A stretch of 28,830 nt of DNA from an uncultured Duganella sp. (GTDB lineage Bacteria; Pseudomonadota; Gammaproteobacteria; Burkholderiales; Burkholderiaceae). Below the pieces are notes generated by a model, which saw only the letters and a list, made by a program, of their open reading frames with translations, did not search any database and was not told the origin of the DNA. Position numbers and translations under genes: made by a program. Below, piece by piece: positions 8,653 to 16,839 of this stretch. Location: contig CAMLSG010000049.1 of NCBI GenBank assembly GCA_946482635.1, positions 1-28,830 of the forward strand. Reading direction: 5' to 3'. The number at the start of each line of letters is the position of its first letter. Position 1 is the stretch's first letter.

Positions 8653-10110
8653 CTAAGGCTGCGGGGCCAGGCCGCTGGCCTTGCAAATGGCCAGCAGGCG
8701 CAGCGCAAGTTCGCTGTCGCCGGCGGCGCGCTCGCGCTGGACGGCAAGCAGGGCGCGCTGCGCCTGCAGCTTGGGCAGTTCGTCGCTCATGCCGCGGCGT
8801 GCGCGCGCCACGGCCAGTTCCAGCGTGGCGCGGGCGCTGGCTTCCCTCGCGGCCAGCGCTTGCTGGCGCTGGCGCGCGGCGGCGTAGGCGGACAGGGCAT
8901 CGTCCATTTCATGCCAGGCTTTCAGGACGGTTTTCTGGAAATGGATGGCGGCTTCCTGTTCTTCCAGCTTGCGCAACTCGACTGTCGCCCGGCGGCGGCC
9001 ATTGTCGAAGATCGGCAGTTGCAGGCTGGGTCCGAGCGACCATTGGCGGCTGCCCCAGTCGCCGAATTTGCCGGCATCGAGCGATTCGGTGCCTAGCGAC
9101 AGGCCGAGCGTGATGCGCGGGTAAAGGTCCGCTACCGCGACGCCTATCCTTGCCGTTGCCGCCTGCAGATGGGCTTCCGCAGCCTGGATATCCGGACGGT
9201 GGCGCATCACTTCGCCCGGCACGCCCAGTGCCAGGTCAGGTCCGCTTGGCAGCGCCGCGCCCTGCTGCGCTGTGAGTTGCTCCTGCAGCGCGCCGGGCGG
9301 CTTGGCCAGCAGCATGGTCAGACGGTTGGTGGCTGTTGCCTCCTGCTCCAGCAATGCAGGGGCGCGGCCTTCCAGTTCGGCGAGGACTGAGCGCTGGTGC
9401 TCGACTTCGAGGCCGGTGGCAAGCCCGCCGCGCTCGCGCGCAGCCGCCAGTGCCATCATGTCGCGCGCCGCGGCCAGGTCCGCCTGCAGCAATGCCTGCT
9501 GGCGCTGGGCTGCACGCAACTCGTAGTAGTTGCGCGCCACCTCGAGCTGCACCGCCAGTTGCACGTCGCGCAGGATAGAGCTGGCTTCCGCCATGCCGGC
9601 GTCGGCCGCCTCCACGCTGCGCCGCACGCGTCCCCACAGGTCCAGCTCCCAGGAAGCATCAAAGCCGGCCTGGTACAGCGCGAATGGATCGCTGAGCTTT
9701 TCGATCAGTACCTCGCGATTGGCAGGACCGATCGCATCCACCATCCGTGTACCTGCGCCGGACTCGGACTGGCGCTGCCGCGTGGCGCCGGCATGGGCAT
9801 TGATTTGGGGGCCTTGTGCGCCGGCCGCTACATTGCGCGCCATCCTGCTCTGGGCGAAGCGCAATGCCGCCGACTTCAGGTCGTGGTTAGCGGCCAGGGC
9901 CTGCTGCTGCAGGTCGATCAACACCGGATCGTCAAAGCGGGCAAATGATTGCGCCGTGCCGTCTACCAGGCCAGTCTCGCGCAACGCTGGCGAGCCGCCG
10001 TGCCAATCGCCGTAGGCGGCCGGCGCCTGCACGGCGGGCTCGCGATAGTCCGGCCCGACCGCGCAAGCGGCCAGCGACAGGCAAAGCAAGGAGAGAATGT
10101 GATGTCTCAT
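8653..10110 (-). CDS. NodT-type outer-membrane efflux lipoprotein (RND/ABC OMF)
   Basis: This 485-residue protein of the outer-membrane factor family (TolC-like, NodT subgroup) has a lipoprotein signal ending in SLAAC (C16), followed by AVGPDYREP, the typical start of NodT proteins. Two OEP repeats follow, with long helical stretches (LAANHDLKSAALRFAQSRM; HRPDIQAAEAHLQAATARIGVAVADLYPRITL). These form the periplasmic tunnel. It would supply the outer-membrane exit for the ABC exporter encoded just upstream in the operon; the gap to the preceding permease is 12 bases. In E. coli the related YbhG-F-S-R system has no linked channel gene, so this is a self-contained version. Confidence 0.93.
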   Translation of the reverse strand: MRHHILSLLCLSLAACAVGPDYREPAVQAPAAYGDWHGGSPALRETGLVDGTAQSFARFDDPVLIDLQQQALAANHDLKSAALRFAQSRMARNVAAGAQGPQINAHAGATRQRQSESGAGTRMVDAIGPANREVLIEKLSDPFALYQAGFDASWELDLWGRVRRSVEAADAGMAEASSILRDVQLAVQLEVARNYYELRAAQRQQALLQADLAAARDMMALAAARERGGLATGLEVEHQRSVLAELEGRAPALLEQEATATNRLTMLLAKPPGALQEQLTAQQGAALPSGPDLALGVPGEVMRHRPDIQAAEAHLQAATARIGVAVADLYPRITLGLSLGTESLDAGKFGDWGSRQWSLGPSLQLPIFDNGRRRATVELRKLEEQEAAIHFQKTVLKAWHEMDDALSAYAAARQRQQALAAREASARATLELAVARARRGMSDELPKLQAQRALLAVQRERAAGDSELALRLLAICKASGLAPQP

Positions 10111-10122
10111 AATCGTTCCAAT

Positions 10123-11241
10123 TCAGGCAAGGCGATGGCGGAACAGCCATGCGGCAAGCGGCAGCGTAATCAGGGCAATTAGCAGCAGCGGTACCATGTT
10201 CGGCCACAAAGTGGCAAGGCCAACCCCTTCGAGATAAACACGCTGGATCATGTCGATGGCAAAGCGCAGCGGATTCGCCATGGTCACGATCTGCAGCACT
10301 TCCGGCATATTCCGTACTGGCGTGGTGAGCCCGGACAGCAGCATCATGGGCATCACCAGCACGAAGGTGTACAGCATGGCCTGTTGCATGTTCAGGGACA
10401 CGGCCGATATCGACAGGCCCACGCCGACGCTGGCAATCGTGAAGAGGGTCAGGCCCGCATAAATGGACAACAGCGATCCCGCCATCGGCACGCCGAACCA
10501 CAGCCGCGTGACCAGCAGGATCAGTGTCGACTGCAGCAGGCCGATCATGATGGGTGGCAGCGCTTTGCCGATCATGATGTCGATGGGCGTCAGCGGCGTA
10601 ACCAGCAACTGGTCGAAGGTGCCTTGCTCGCGCTCGCGCGCCACCGAGAGGGCGGTCAGCAGCAGGGTTTGCAGCATGCTCAGGGCGGCAATCATGCCGG
10701 GCATCAGGTACCAGCGCGTTTCCAGGTTCGGATTGAACCAGGCGCGCGATTCGATGCGCAGCCCGGGCTGCGCGCCGCCATGCTTTTCGCGCCACTGGCG
10801 GTTGAAGTCCGCCACTACGGCGCCGACATAGGCTGCCGCCGAACCAGCCGTGTTGGAGTTGCGCCCATCCAACACCAGTTGCAGGGGCGCCGCATCGCCG
10901 GCATACAGGCGCTTTTCAAAGTCGACCGGAATGCTGATGGCGAGCAGCGCCTTTTCGCTGTCGATGGCCTCGCGCAGCGCTTCCTGCGTCTCAAAGGTGA
11001 GCGTGCGGCGGAAAGTGCCGCTGGCATCGAGCTTGGCCAGCAGTTCGGCAGACGCGGCGCTATGGCTCGCGTCATTCAGCGCATAGGGCACATACGTCAG
11101 GTCATAGGTTGCCGCGTAGCCGAACAGCAGGCTTTGCACGATGGCCGGCACCACCAGGATGAAGCGGCTCTTGGGATCCTTGAGCACCGCCAGGAATTCC
11201 TTGCGGACGATGACGCCAATGCGGCGGAAAAATGCGATCAT
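10123..11241 (-). CDS. ybhR: ABC-2 type permease, YbhR-like
   Basis: This 372-residue inner-membrane permease has one N-terminal helix, a large periplasmic domain (about 45-180) with [21 protein letters not shown], and five C-terminal helices. The segments [28 protein letters not shown] and [16 protein letters not shown] closely match E. coli YbhR as I recall it (for example LQLILDGRNSN and [20 protein letters not shown]). The open frame extends 135 codons further upstream, but that part is antisense of the neighbouring permease. The ATG at 11241 lies two bases after the ybhS-like stop and fits the family N-terminus. It would pair with the YbhS-like subunit. Confidence 0.93.
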   Translation of the reverse strand: [372 protein letters not shown]

Positions 11242-11243
11242 GG

Positions 11244-12386
11244 CTAGTCCAGTCGTTTGCGGGTGACGGCGCGGGCGATGCCCAGTAGCAGTACGGCGTA
11301 GGCGGCGAGGATGGCGCAGTTGCGCAGTATCAGCGGCCACACGTTCCCGGCCAGGAACAGGGTCTTGACCAGTTCCATGAAGTAGGTGGCCGGCAGGATG
11401 CGGCCAACCACTTGCACCGCCACCGGCACATTGCGCAGGTCGAACAGGAAGCCGGACAGCATCAGTGACGGCATGAAGCTGCTGACAAGGGCGAGCTGGC
11501 TGGCCAGGAACTGGTTTTTTGTCGCGGATGAAATCAGCAGGCCCATGCCGACTGCGACGAGCAGGTACAGCATGGAGGCGAGCACGATGACCAGCAGCGA
11601 TCCTTGCATCGGTACCTTGAACAGGAAGCGCGCGGCTGCCAGGCACAGGAAGAGACCCATCATGCCGACGCAGAAGTAGGGGATCACCTTGGCGAGCAGG
11701 ATTTCAACCGGCCGCACCGGCGTCACGAACAGCGCTTCCAGCGTACCGCGCTCCCATTCGCGCGCCATCACCAGGGCCGTGAGGAAGGCGCCCACCAGGG
11801 TCATGATCAGCACGATCAGGCCGGGCACGAGGTACCAGGTACTGGTGTTGGCGCTGTTATACCACATGCGCTGTTCGATGCGCACGGCGCCGTTGGCGGG
11901 CAGGGTCTCGGGGCGGGCCGTGCTGCCGATCCGTTCGGCGCGGCGGGCGTTCCATTGCTGCAGCGCGCCGCTGGCATAGTTCAGGATGATGCTGGCGCGG
12001 TTGGCTTCCGCACCGTGCACGATGATTTGCACGGCGGCGCCGCCTGCTGCGATATCGCGCGTGAAGGTGGCGGGGATGCGGATAATGGCATCCACCCGGC
12101 GGTCGCGCATCAGTGCTTCCGCGTCATGCATCGAGGCGACGGGCAGCGGTGCGAAAGAAGGCGAAAGGCTGAAGCCTGCCACTGCTTCCTGGGCGGTCGG
12201 GGAGCTGTCTTCCATCACGATGGCGACAGGTGCGTTTTTGACGTCCAGCGAAAGTCCGTAGCCGAAAATCAGGATCAGCACGATCGGCAGGGCGATGCCG
12301 ATTGCGAGGTTTGATGCATCGCGCAGCAGCTGGCGGAATTCCTTGCGCATCAGCGCAGACAGGCGCAAACGGAATCCGCGGTTCAT
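11244..12386 (-). CDS. ybhS: ABC-2 type permease, YbhS-like
   Basis: This 380-residue inner-membrane permease has the same layout as its partner: an N-terminal helix with KEFRQLLRDASNLAIGIALPIVLILIFGYG, a periplasmic domain, and five helices starting around GLIVLIMTLVGAFLTALVMAREWERGTLEALFV. The C-terminus RKRLD also matches YbhS. The start codon overlaps the stop of the ATPase gene by four bases (ATGA), showing translational coupling. Together with the YbhR-like protein it makes a heterodimeric membrane pore. The substrate is unknown; E. coli YbhFSR has been linked to tetracycline, dye and cation export. Confidence 0.93.
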   Translation of the reverse strand: MNRGFRLRLSALMRKEFRQLLRDASNLAIGIALPIVLILIFGYGLSLDVKNAPVAIVMEDSSPTAQEAVAGFSLSPSFAPLPVASMHDAEALMRDRRVDAIIRIPATFTRDIAAGGAAVQIIVHGAEANRASIILNYASGALQQWNARRAERIGSTARPETLPANGAVRIEQRMWYNSANTSTWYLVPGLIVLIMTLVGAFLTALVMAREWERGTLEALFVTPVRPVEILLAKVIPYFCVGMMGLFLCLAAARFLFKVPMQGSLLVIVLASMLYLLVAVGMGLLISSATKNQFLASQLALVSSFMPSLMLSGFLFDLRNVPVAVQVVGRILPATYFMELVKTLFLAGNVWPLILRNCAILAAYAVLLLGIARAVTRKRLD

Positions 12387-14143
12387 GGCGCCCCTCCGTT
12401 GCGGTTTTTCTCGACGATGGCGATGAAGGCGTCTTCCATATTGCCTGCATCGCCGGCCTGCGTGCGGACTTCGCGCGGCGTGCCGATGGCGAGCAGCTTG
12501 CCTGCGTCCTGGATCACGATGCGGTCGCAGTACTCGGCTTCCTCCATGAAGTGCGTGGTCACCACGACGGTCACGCCTTGCTGCGACAGCGTGGTGATGC
12601 GGCGCCAGAATTCGCGCCGTGCCAGCGGGTCGGCGCCGCTGGTGGGTTCGTCAAGGAAGAGAACTTCCGGCTCGTGCAGCAGGCCGGTGGCCATGGCGAG
12701 GCGTTGCTTGAAGCCGCCCGGCAGTTGGCCGCTTGCCTTGTCTTCCTGCCCGCGCAGCTGGAATTCGTCGAGCACCTGGCCGGTGCGCTGTTTCAGGCGT
12801 TTGCCGTACAGGCCATAGGCGCCGCCGAAGAAGTCGAGGTTTTCCTGCACGGTCAGGTTGCCGTACAGGGCGAATTTCTGCGACACGTAGCCGACCTTGG
12901 CGCGCGCCTGCGCGCGGGCGTGGCGCAGGTTGACGCCTGCCACTTGCAGGAAGCCGGAGCTGGCCGGCAGCAGTCCGCACAACATGCGGAAGGTGGTGGT
13001 TTTGCCGGCGCCGTTGGGGCCCAGCAGGCCGAATATCTCGCCGCGCGCGACGCTGAAACTGGTGCTTGCCACGGCCGTGAAGTCGCCGAACTTCCGCACC
13101 AGGTCGCGCACCTCGATCATCGCTTCACCGCCGGCCGCGCCCTGTCCGCCCGCCGCGCCTCTCGCCAACGCGCCAGTCGCCGCGCTGCCTGCGCCAGGAG
13201 ATGCCGGAGCGGCACGCAGCAGCATCATGAACCCATCCTCCAGCCGCGCGGGCACGGGCTTGACTGGCAAGCCATCAAGCAGTTGCGCAACTGCGGCATC
13301 CGAAGCATCCGCCCGGCGAATGAACCGCACGTGCCCACCCTCCGGCACAGCGTCGACCACAGTCGCCCGCGCATCGATCAGGCGCGCCTGCAGCACCCGA
13401 GCTGACTCGCCGGCAGGCGGCATGGCCGTAAAACACAAGCCCTCGGCGCGTGCGCGCAATTCCGCTGGCGTGCCGGACGCAAGTAGCCGCCCCTCATGCA
13501 TCACGAATACCTGCTGGCAGCGCTCCGCCTCATCCATGTACGAAGTGCTGACGATCACCGACAACTGTTCTTCAGCCACCAACTGCCGGACGATTTCCCA
13601 CAACTCGCGCCGCGACAAAGGATCGACGCCCACAGTCGGTTCATCGAGCAGCAGCAGCTCCGGCAAGCGCACCAGCGTGCAAGCCAGGCCAAGCTTCTGC
13701 TTCATGCCCCCGGACAGCTTGCCCGCCGGCCGCGAGGTAAAGCGCGACAGGTCGGTCATATGCAGCAGCCGCGCGAACCGTTCGCGCCGGACGTCCGCCG
13801 GCACGCCATGCAAGTCCGCATACAGCTCCATGTTCTCCTGTACGCTCAAGTCCTCATACAAGCCAAAGCGCTGCGGCATATAGCTGATCCGGTCCTGCAC
13901 TTCCTGGGGGCGCGATGCGACATCGATGCCGAGCACCGACAAGCTGCCCCCGCTTGGAGCCAGCAGGCCCGCTGCCATGCGCAGCAGCGTCGTCTTGCCC
14001 GCGCCATCCGGTCCGACCAGCGCCGTCAAGGCGCCGCGCGCCACTTCCAGCGACACATCGCGCACGGCTGCCACAGGCGCCGATGCGCCTTTGACGTCGA
14101 AGTGGCGGGACAGGCTGCGTCCGCTGAGGACTGCGGAGTCCAC
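12383..14143 (-). CDS. ybhF: Fused double ABC ATPase, YbhF-like (GTG start)
   Basis: This 586-residue protein has two nucleotide-binding domains in one chain. NBD1 has Walker A GPDGAGKT (44-51), signature LSGGMKQ (143-149), Walker B LLLLDEP, and a switch region STSYMDEAE in which serine replaces the usual histidine. An Ala/Gly-rich linker (about 311-341) leads to NBD2 with Walker A GPNGAGKT (375-382), a changed signature LPGGFKQ, Walker B VLFLDEP and a normal TTHFMEEAE switch. It powers export through the two permeases that follow. Translation starts at a GTG two bases after the HlyD-like stop. The asymmetry between the two sites is described under findings. Confidence 0.94.
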   Translation of the reverse strand: MDSAVLSGRSLSRHFDVKGASAPVAAVRDVSLEVARGALTALVGPDGAGKTTLLRMAAGLLAPSGGSLSVLGIDVASRPQEVQDRISYMPQRFGLYEDLSVQENMELYADLHGVPADVRRERFARLLHMTDLSRFTSRPAGKLSGGMKQKLGLACTLVRLPELLLLDEPTVGVDPLSRRELWEIVRQLVAEEQLSVIVSTSYMDEAERCQQVFVMHEGRLLASGTPAELRARAEGLCFTAMPPAGESARVLQARLIDARATVVDAVPEGGHVRFIRRADASDAAVAQLLDGLPVKPVPARLEDGFMMLLRAAPASPGAGSAATGALARGAAGGQGAAGGEAMIEVRDLVRKFGDFTAVASTSFSVARGEIFGLLGPNGAGKTTTFRMLCGLLPASSGFLQVAGVNLRHARAQARAKVGYVSQKFALYGNLTVQENLDFFGGAYGLYGKRLKQRTGQVLDEFQLRGQEDKASGQLPGGFKQRLAMATGLLHEPEVLFLDEPTSGADPLARREFWRRITTLSQQGVTVVVTTHFMEEAEYCDRIVIQDAGKLLAIGTPREVRTQAGDAGNMEDAFIAIVEKNRNGGAP

Positions 14144-14145
14144 GG

Positions 14146-15141
14146 TCAGTGCCCAACAGCGATCCGCACGGTCGCCGGCATCCCCATGCGCAGCACATCG
14201 GCCTTGTCGTCGGCCAGTACACGCACCTCATACACGAGCGAGGTGCGCAGCTCTTCCGTCTGCACGGTCTTCGGTGTGAACTCGGCCACGGAGGAAATGT
14301 AGCCGACCTTGCCCACCAGGGTCTTGCCCGGCTGGCTGTCGATGGAAATGCTGGCTGCGCCGCCTGGCTTGATGCGGCCCAGGTCAGCCTCGCGCACATA
14401 AGTACGAACCCACTTAGGATCGGCAATCGCCAGCGTATAGACAGGCCGCTGCGGCGCAGCCATGTCGCCGGCTTCCATCAGGCGGGCGCGCACGACGGCA
14501 TTGACGGGCGCTTTCAAGGAAGCTTCGCCTAGTTGATACTGCAGCAGGGCGATTGCTGCGTTGGCCGCATCAAGCTGCGCCTGGGCCTGGGCAATGTCTT
14601 CGCGGCGTGGTCCGTGCCGGGCCAGCTCCTGGCCCTGGCGCGCCTGCTCCAGCACCGCCTGCGCCGACTTGGCGCGGGCACGGGCCGCATCGACATCCTG
14701 CTGGCTGACGGCGCGGCCATTGCTGTCCTGCTGCACGGCCAGGATGCGATCCAATTGCTGTCGCGCGAGCTCGGCGTCCGCCTGCGCGGCGCTGGTGCGG
14801 GCGCGCGATTGCGCCAGCTCTTCCGGGCGCGTGCCGGCTTTGAGGCGGGCCAGCACCTGCTGCTGGGCGCCGGCCTGGGCTTCTGCTTCGGCCAGGCGCA
14901 AGCGCAGGCCGCGCGTATCGAGTTCCGCCAGGACCTGGCCTGCCTGCACCTTCTGGCCTTCTTCCGCCAGCACGCGCGCCACCCGTTCGCTGGCGGGGAA
15001 GGCGAGCGCCACCTGCCGCAAGTCGACATTCCCGTACAGGACCAGTTCCTTGTCGTCAGCCGCCGGGCGGCTCCAGTACCAGGCGCCAGCCGCGATGGCG
15101 ACCGTCGCCACAATGGCAATTCCAACAAGCTTCTTGTTCAT
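14146..15141 (-). CDS. ybhG: HlyD-type periplasmic adaptor, YbhG-like
   Basis: This 331-residue membrane-fusion protein has one N-terminal membrane anchor (about 4-22), a lipoyl-type half (VLAEEGQKVQAGQVLAELD), a long alpha-helical hairpin rich in Ala/Gln/Arg (about 75-200), a second lipoyl half (LGEASLKAPVNAVVRARLMEAGDM) and a beta-barrel domain. It bridges the inner-membrane ABC pump and the NodT channel. It is the first gene of the five-gene export operon. A strong AGGAGG ribosome site (15149-15154) lies seven bases before the ATG, and the palindrome at 15170-15195 lies just upstream. Size and motif order agree with E. coli YbhG. Confidence 0.93.
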   Translation of the reverse strand: MNKKLVGIAIVATVAIAAGAWYWSRPAADDKELVLYGNVDLRQVALAFPASERVARVLAEEGQKVQAGQVLAELDTRGLRLRLAEAEAQAGAQQQVLARLKAGTRPEELAQSRARTSAAQADAELARQQLDRILAVQQDSNGRAVSQQDVDAARARAKSAQAVLEQARQGQELARHGPRREDIAQAQAQLDAANAAIALLQYQLGEASLKAPVNAVVRARLMEAGDMAAPQRPVYTLAIADPKWVRTYVREADLGRIKPGGAASISIDSQPGKTLVGKVGYISSVAEFTPKTVQTEELRTSLVYEVRVLADDKADVLRMGMPATVRIAVGH

Positions 15142-15169
15142 GGCAGAACCTCCTGCGGAAATTCTACAT

Positions 15170-15195
15170 CAAATTCAAATTTGGATTTGAAATTG
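15170..15195. promoter_or_regulatory. Inverted-repeat operator candidate between ybhG-like and cecR-like genes
   Basis: Arms CAAATTCAAAT (15170-15180) and ATTTGAAATTG (15185-15195) surround a TTGG spacer. They match perfectly except for one mismatched pair; the inner TTCAAAT-N4-ATTTGAA is perfect. It is AT-rich within GC-rich surroundings. It lies 14-48 bases from the two divergent start codons, where a TetR repressor could control both directions. Binding by the neighbouring TetR protein is inference. Confidence 0.7.
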
Positions 15196-15208
15196 TTTTC
15201 GACGTAAA

Positions 15209-15895
15209 ATGCGAGCCATGCAAAAAAAGACCGCAACCCGTGCCAGCCGCCAGGACGGCGACGCCACCCGCCAGGCCCTGTTGGACGTGGCAGGGCAGGT
15301 GTTCGCGGAACGCGGCTTTGCCGACGCCACCAGCAAGGAAATCTGCGCCCGCGCCGGCACCAATATCGCTGCCGTCAATTATCACTTCGGCAGCCGCGGC
15401 GCGCTATATGAAGCGGTGCTGGTGGAAGCGCACCACCATTTGCTCAAGCTTGAGGAAATGCAGGAAATCGCGTCGCGCGACATGGCGCCGCGCGACAAGC
15501 TGCGCGTGATTTTGCGCGGCATCGTGCTGCGCGCCACCGGGGCTGACGCGCATTGGGGAGCGCGCGTGGTGATCCGGGAACTGATGTCGCCCACCGAGCA
15601 CGCGCCGGCGCTGGTGCACAAAGCCATCGCACCGAAAGCGATGGTCATGCTGGGACTGGTGTGCGAGATCATCGGCCTGCCGCCCGCCACGCCGGGCTTG
15701 CAGCGTGCGCTGTTCCTCCTGATGTCGCCCTGCCTGGCGCTGCTGGTCGCTCCGCGCGAGATGCGTAGCAGGCTGTTTCCCGCGCTGGGAGACGATGCCG
15801 AGGGCCTGGTCGACGACATGATGACGTACGCCGGCGCCGGCCTTGATGCTATCGCTGCGAAATACTCAGCATCGCCTCGACCACAGGGTGGCTGA
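15209..15895 (+). CDS. cecR: TetR-family regulator, CecR (YbiH)-like
   Basis: This encodes 228 residues from the first ATG; a second in-frame ATG at 15218 (MQKKTATRAS) is an equally good start, and neither has a strong ribosome site. The N-terminal TetR helix-turn-helix reads ALLDVAGQVFAERGFADATSKEICARAGTNIAAVNYHFGSRGALYEAVL. The C-terminal segment ELMSPTEHAPALVHKAIAPKAMVMLGLVCEIIG resembles E. coli CecR (EQLSPTAAYHLVHEQVISP), the regulator of ybhGFSR. It is divergent from the YbhG-like gene across 67 bases that hold the inverted repeat, so local, probably repressive, control of the efflux operon is likely. Its 3' end overlaps the convergent LysR gene by 47 bases. Confidence 0.88.
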   Translation: MRAMQKKTATRASRQDGDATRQALLDVAGQVFAERGFADATSKEICARAGTNIAAVNYHFGSRGALYEAVLVEAHHHLLKLEEMQEIASRDMAPRDKLRVILRGIVLRATGADAHWGARVVIRELMSPTEHAPALVHKAIAPKAMVMLGLVCEIIGLPPATPGLQRALFLLMSPCLALLVAPREMRSRLFPALGDDAEGLVDDMMTYAGAGLDAIAAKYSASPRPQGG

Positions 15896-16739
15896 TGCGC
15901 CGCTCGCTGGAAATGGCGTAGAACTGCTCCTGCAACTCGGAAGCCGGCCCGACAGGAATGGCGCCGAACTGCTCCAGCATGTCGCCGGCCAGCGCCGCCG
16001 GCGCAAAGAACAGGCCCATGCCGCTGCGGCCGAAAGTATTGAGCATGGCGCTGTCTTCGAATTCGCCCACGACGTCGGGCCGCACGCCCTGTTCCAGCAG
16101 CCAGGCATCGATGCGGCCGCGCAGCGCGGTATTCCGCGTCGGCAGCAGGATGGGGGCGCCGTTCAGGCTCGCCGGAAAGTCCTTGCTGTATTTGCGTGCC
16201 AGGGCGCGCACACCGAACAGCTGCATTTCACTTTCACCCAGCAGGTGGCTGAATACCTTCAGCGACGCGCTGGCGCGCACCGGGCGGTCGGTCAGCACCA
16301 CGTCCAGCTTGTGCAGCGCCAGTTCTGCCAGCAGGACGTCGAATTCGCCTTCGGTGCAGACCAGGCGCACCGGCGTGTCCGGCGGCAGCGCCGCCTGCAG
16401 GTAGTGCGCGGCGATCAGCTTGGGCATGGAATCCGATATGCCGACCGTCAGCCGGATCTTGCCGGCATCAACCTCTTCGAGCGCTTCCTGCATCCGGTCG
16501 CCGAGCTGGAAAATCTGCTCGGCGTAGTTCAGCGCCACCCGGCCCGCTTCGGTCGGAACCAGGCGGCGGCCCTGTTGGGTCAGCAGCGACTTGCCAATCG
16601 ATTGTTCCAGCGCAGCGATTTGCGTGCTGACCGTCTGGATGGCTAATCCCAGCCGGTCGGCGGCGCGGGTGACGCTGCCTTCGGCGGCCACCATGCGGAA
16701 GAAATAGAGGTGGCGGAAATTCAGGCCGGTGGTTTTCAT
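15849..16739 (-). CDS. LysR-family regulator, NhaR-like
   Basis: This 296-residue protein has an N-terminal LysR helix-turn-helix (FRHLYFFRMVAAEGSVTRAADRLGLAIQTVSTQIAALEQSIG) and a substrate-binding co-inducer domain. It resembles NhaR, the Na+-responsive activator of nhaA, including HLYFF..V..EGSV near the start and GEFEDSAMLNTFG in the effector domain. It is divergent from the DUF475/AIM24 pair across 100 bases and is likely to regulate that pair and itself; this is inference from position. No nhaA gene is in view, so Na+ sensing should not be assumed. Confidence 0.88.
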   Translation of the reverse strand: MKTTGLNFRHLYFFRMVAAEGSVTRAADRLGLAIQTVSTQIAALEQSIGKSLLTQQGRRLVPTEAGRVALNYAEQIFQLGDRMQEALEEVDAGKIRLTVGISDSMPKLIAAHYLQAALPPDTPVRLVCTEGEFDVLLAELALHKLDVVLTDRPVRASASLKVFSHLLGESEMQLFGVRALARKYSKDFPASLNGAPILLPTRNTALRGRIDAWLLEQGVRPDVVGEFEDSAMLNTFGRSGMGLFFAPAALAGDMLEQFGAIPVGPASELQEQFYAISSERRISHPVVEAMLSISQR

Positions 16740-16751
16740 GGTTCGGTTTTT

Positions 16752-16768
16752 TCGAAGTAATGCTTCGA
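16752..16768. promoter_or_regulatory. Short dyad, candidate LysR binding site
   Basis: TCGAAG-TAATG-CTTCGA is a perfect 6-bp dyad with a 5-bp spacer, 13 bases upstream of the LysR start codon and 71 bases upstream of the DUF475 start. It sits where a LysR regulator would repress itself and activate the divergent operon. No experiment backs this here. Confidence 0.5.
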
Positions 16769-16839
16769 TTATCTTCTATTTTTAAAAAAGCGTCCTGCCC
16801 TTAGACTTGCCAGAGTTATCAACGAGAAAGGGTCAACCG

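Noticed and set aside
16807..16839. An 11-residue longer DUF475 protein from a TTG start
   Set aside because: No ribosome site lies before the TTG, while GAGAAAGGG precedes the ATG at 16840.
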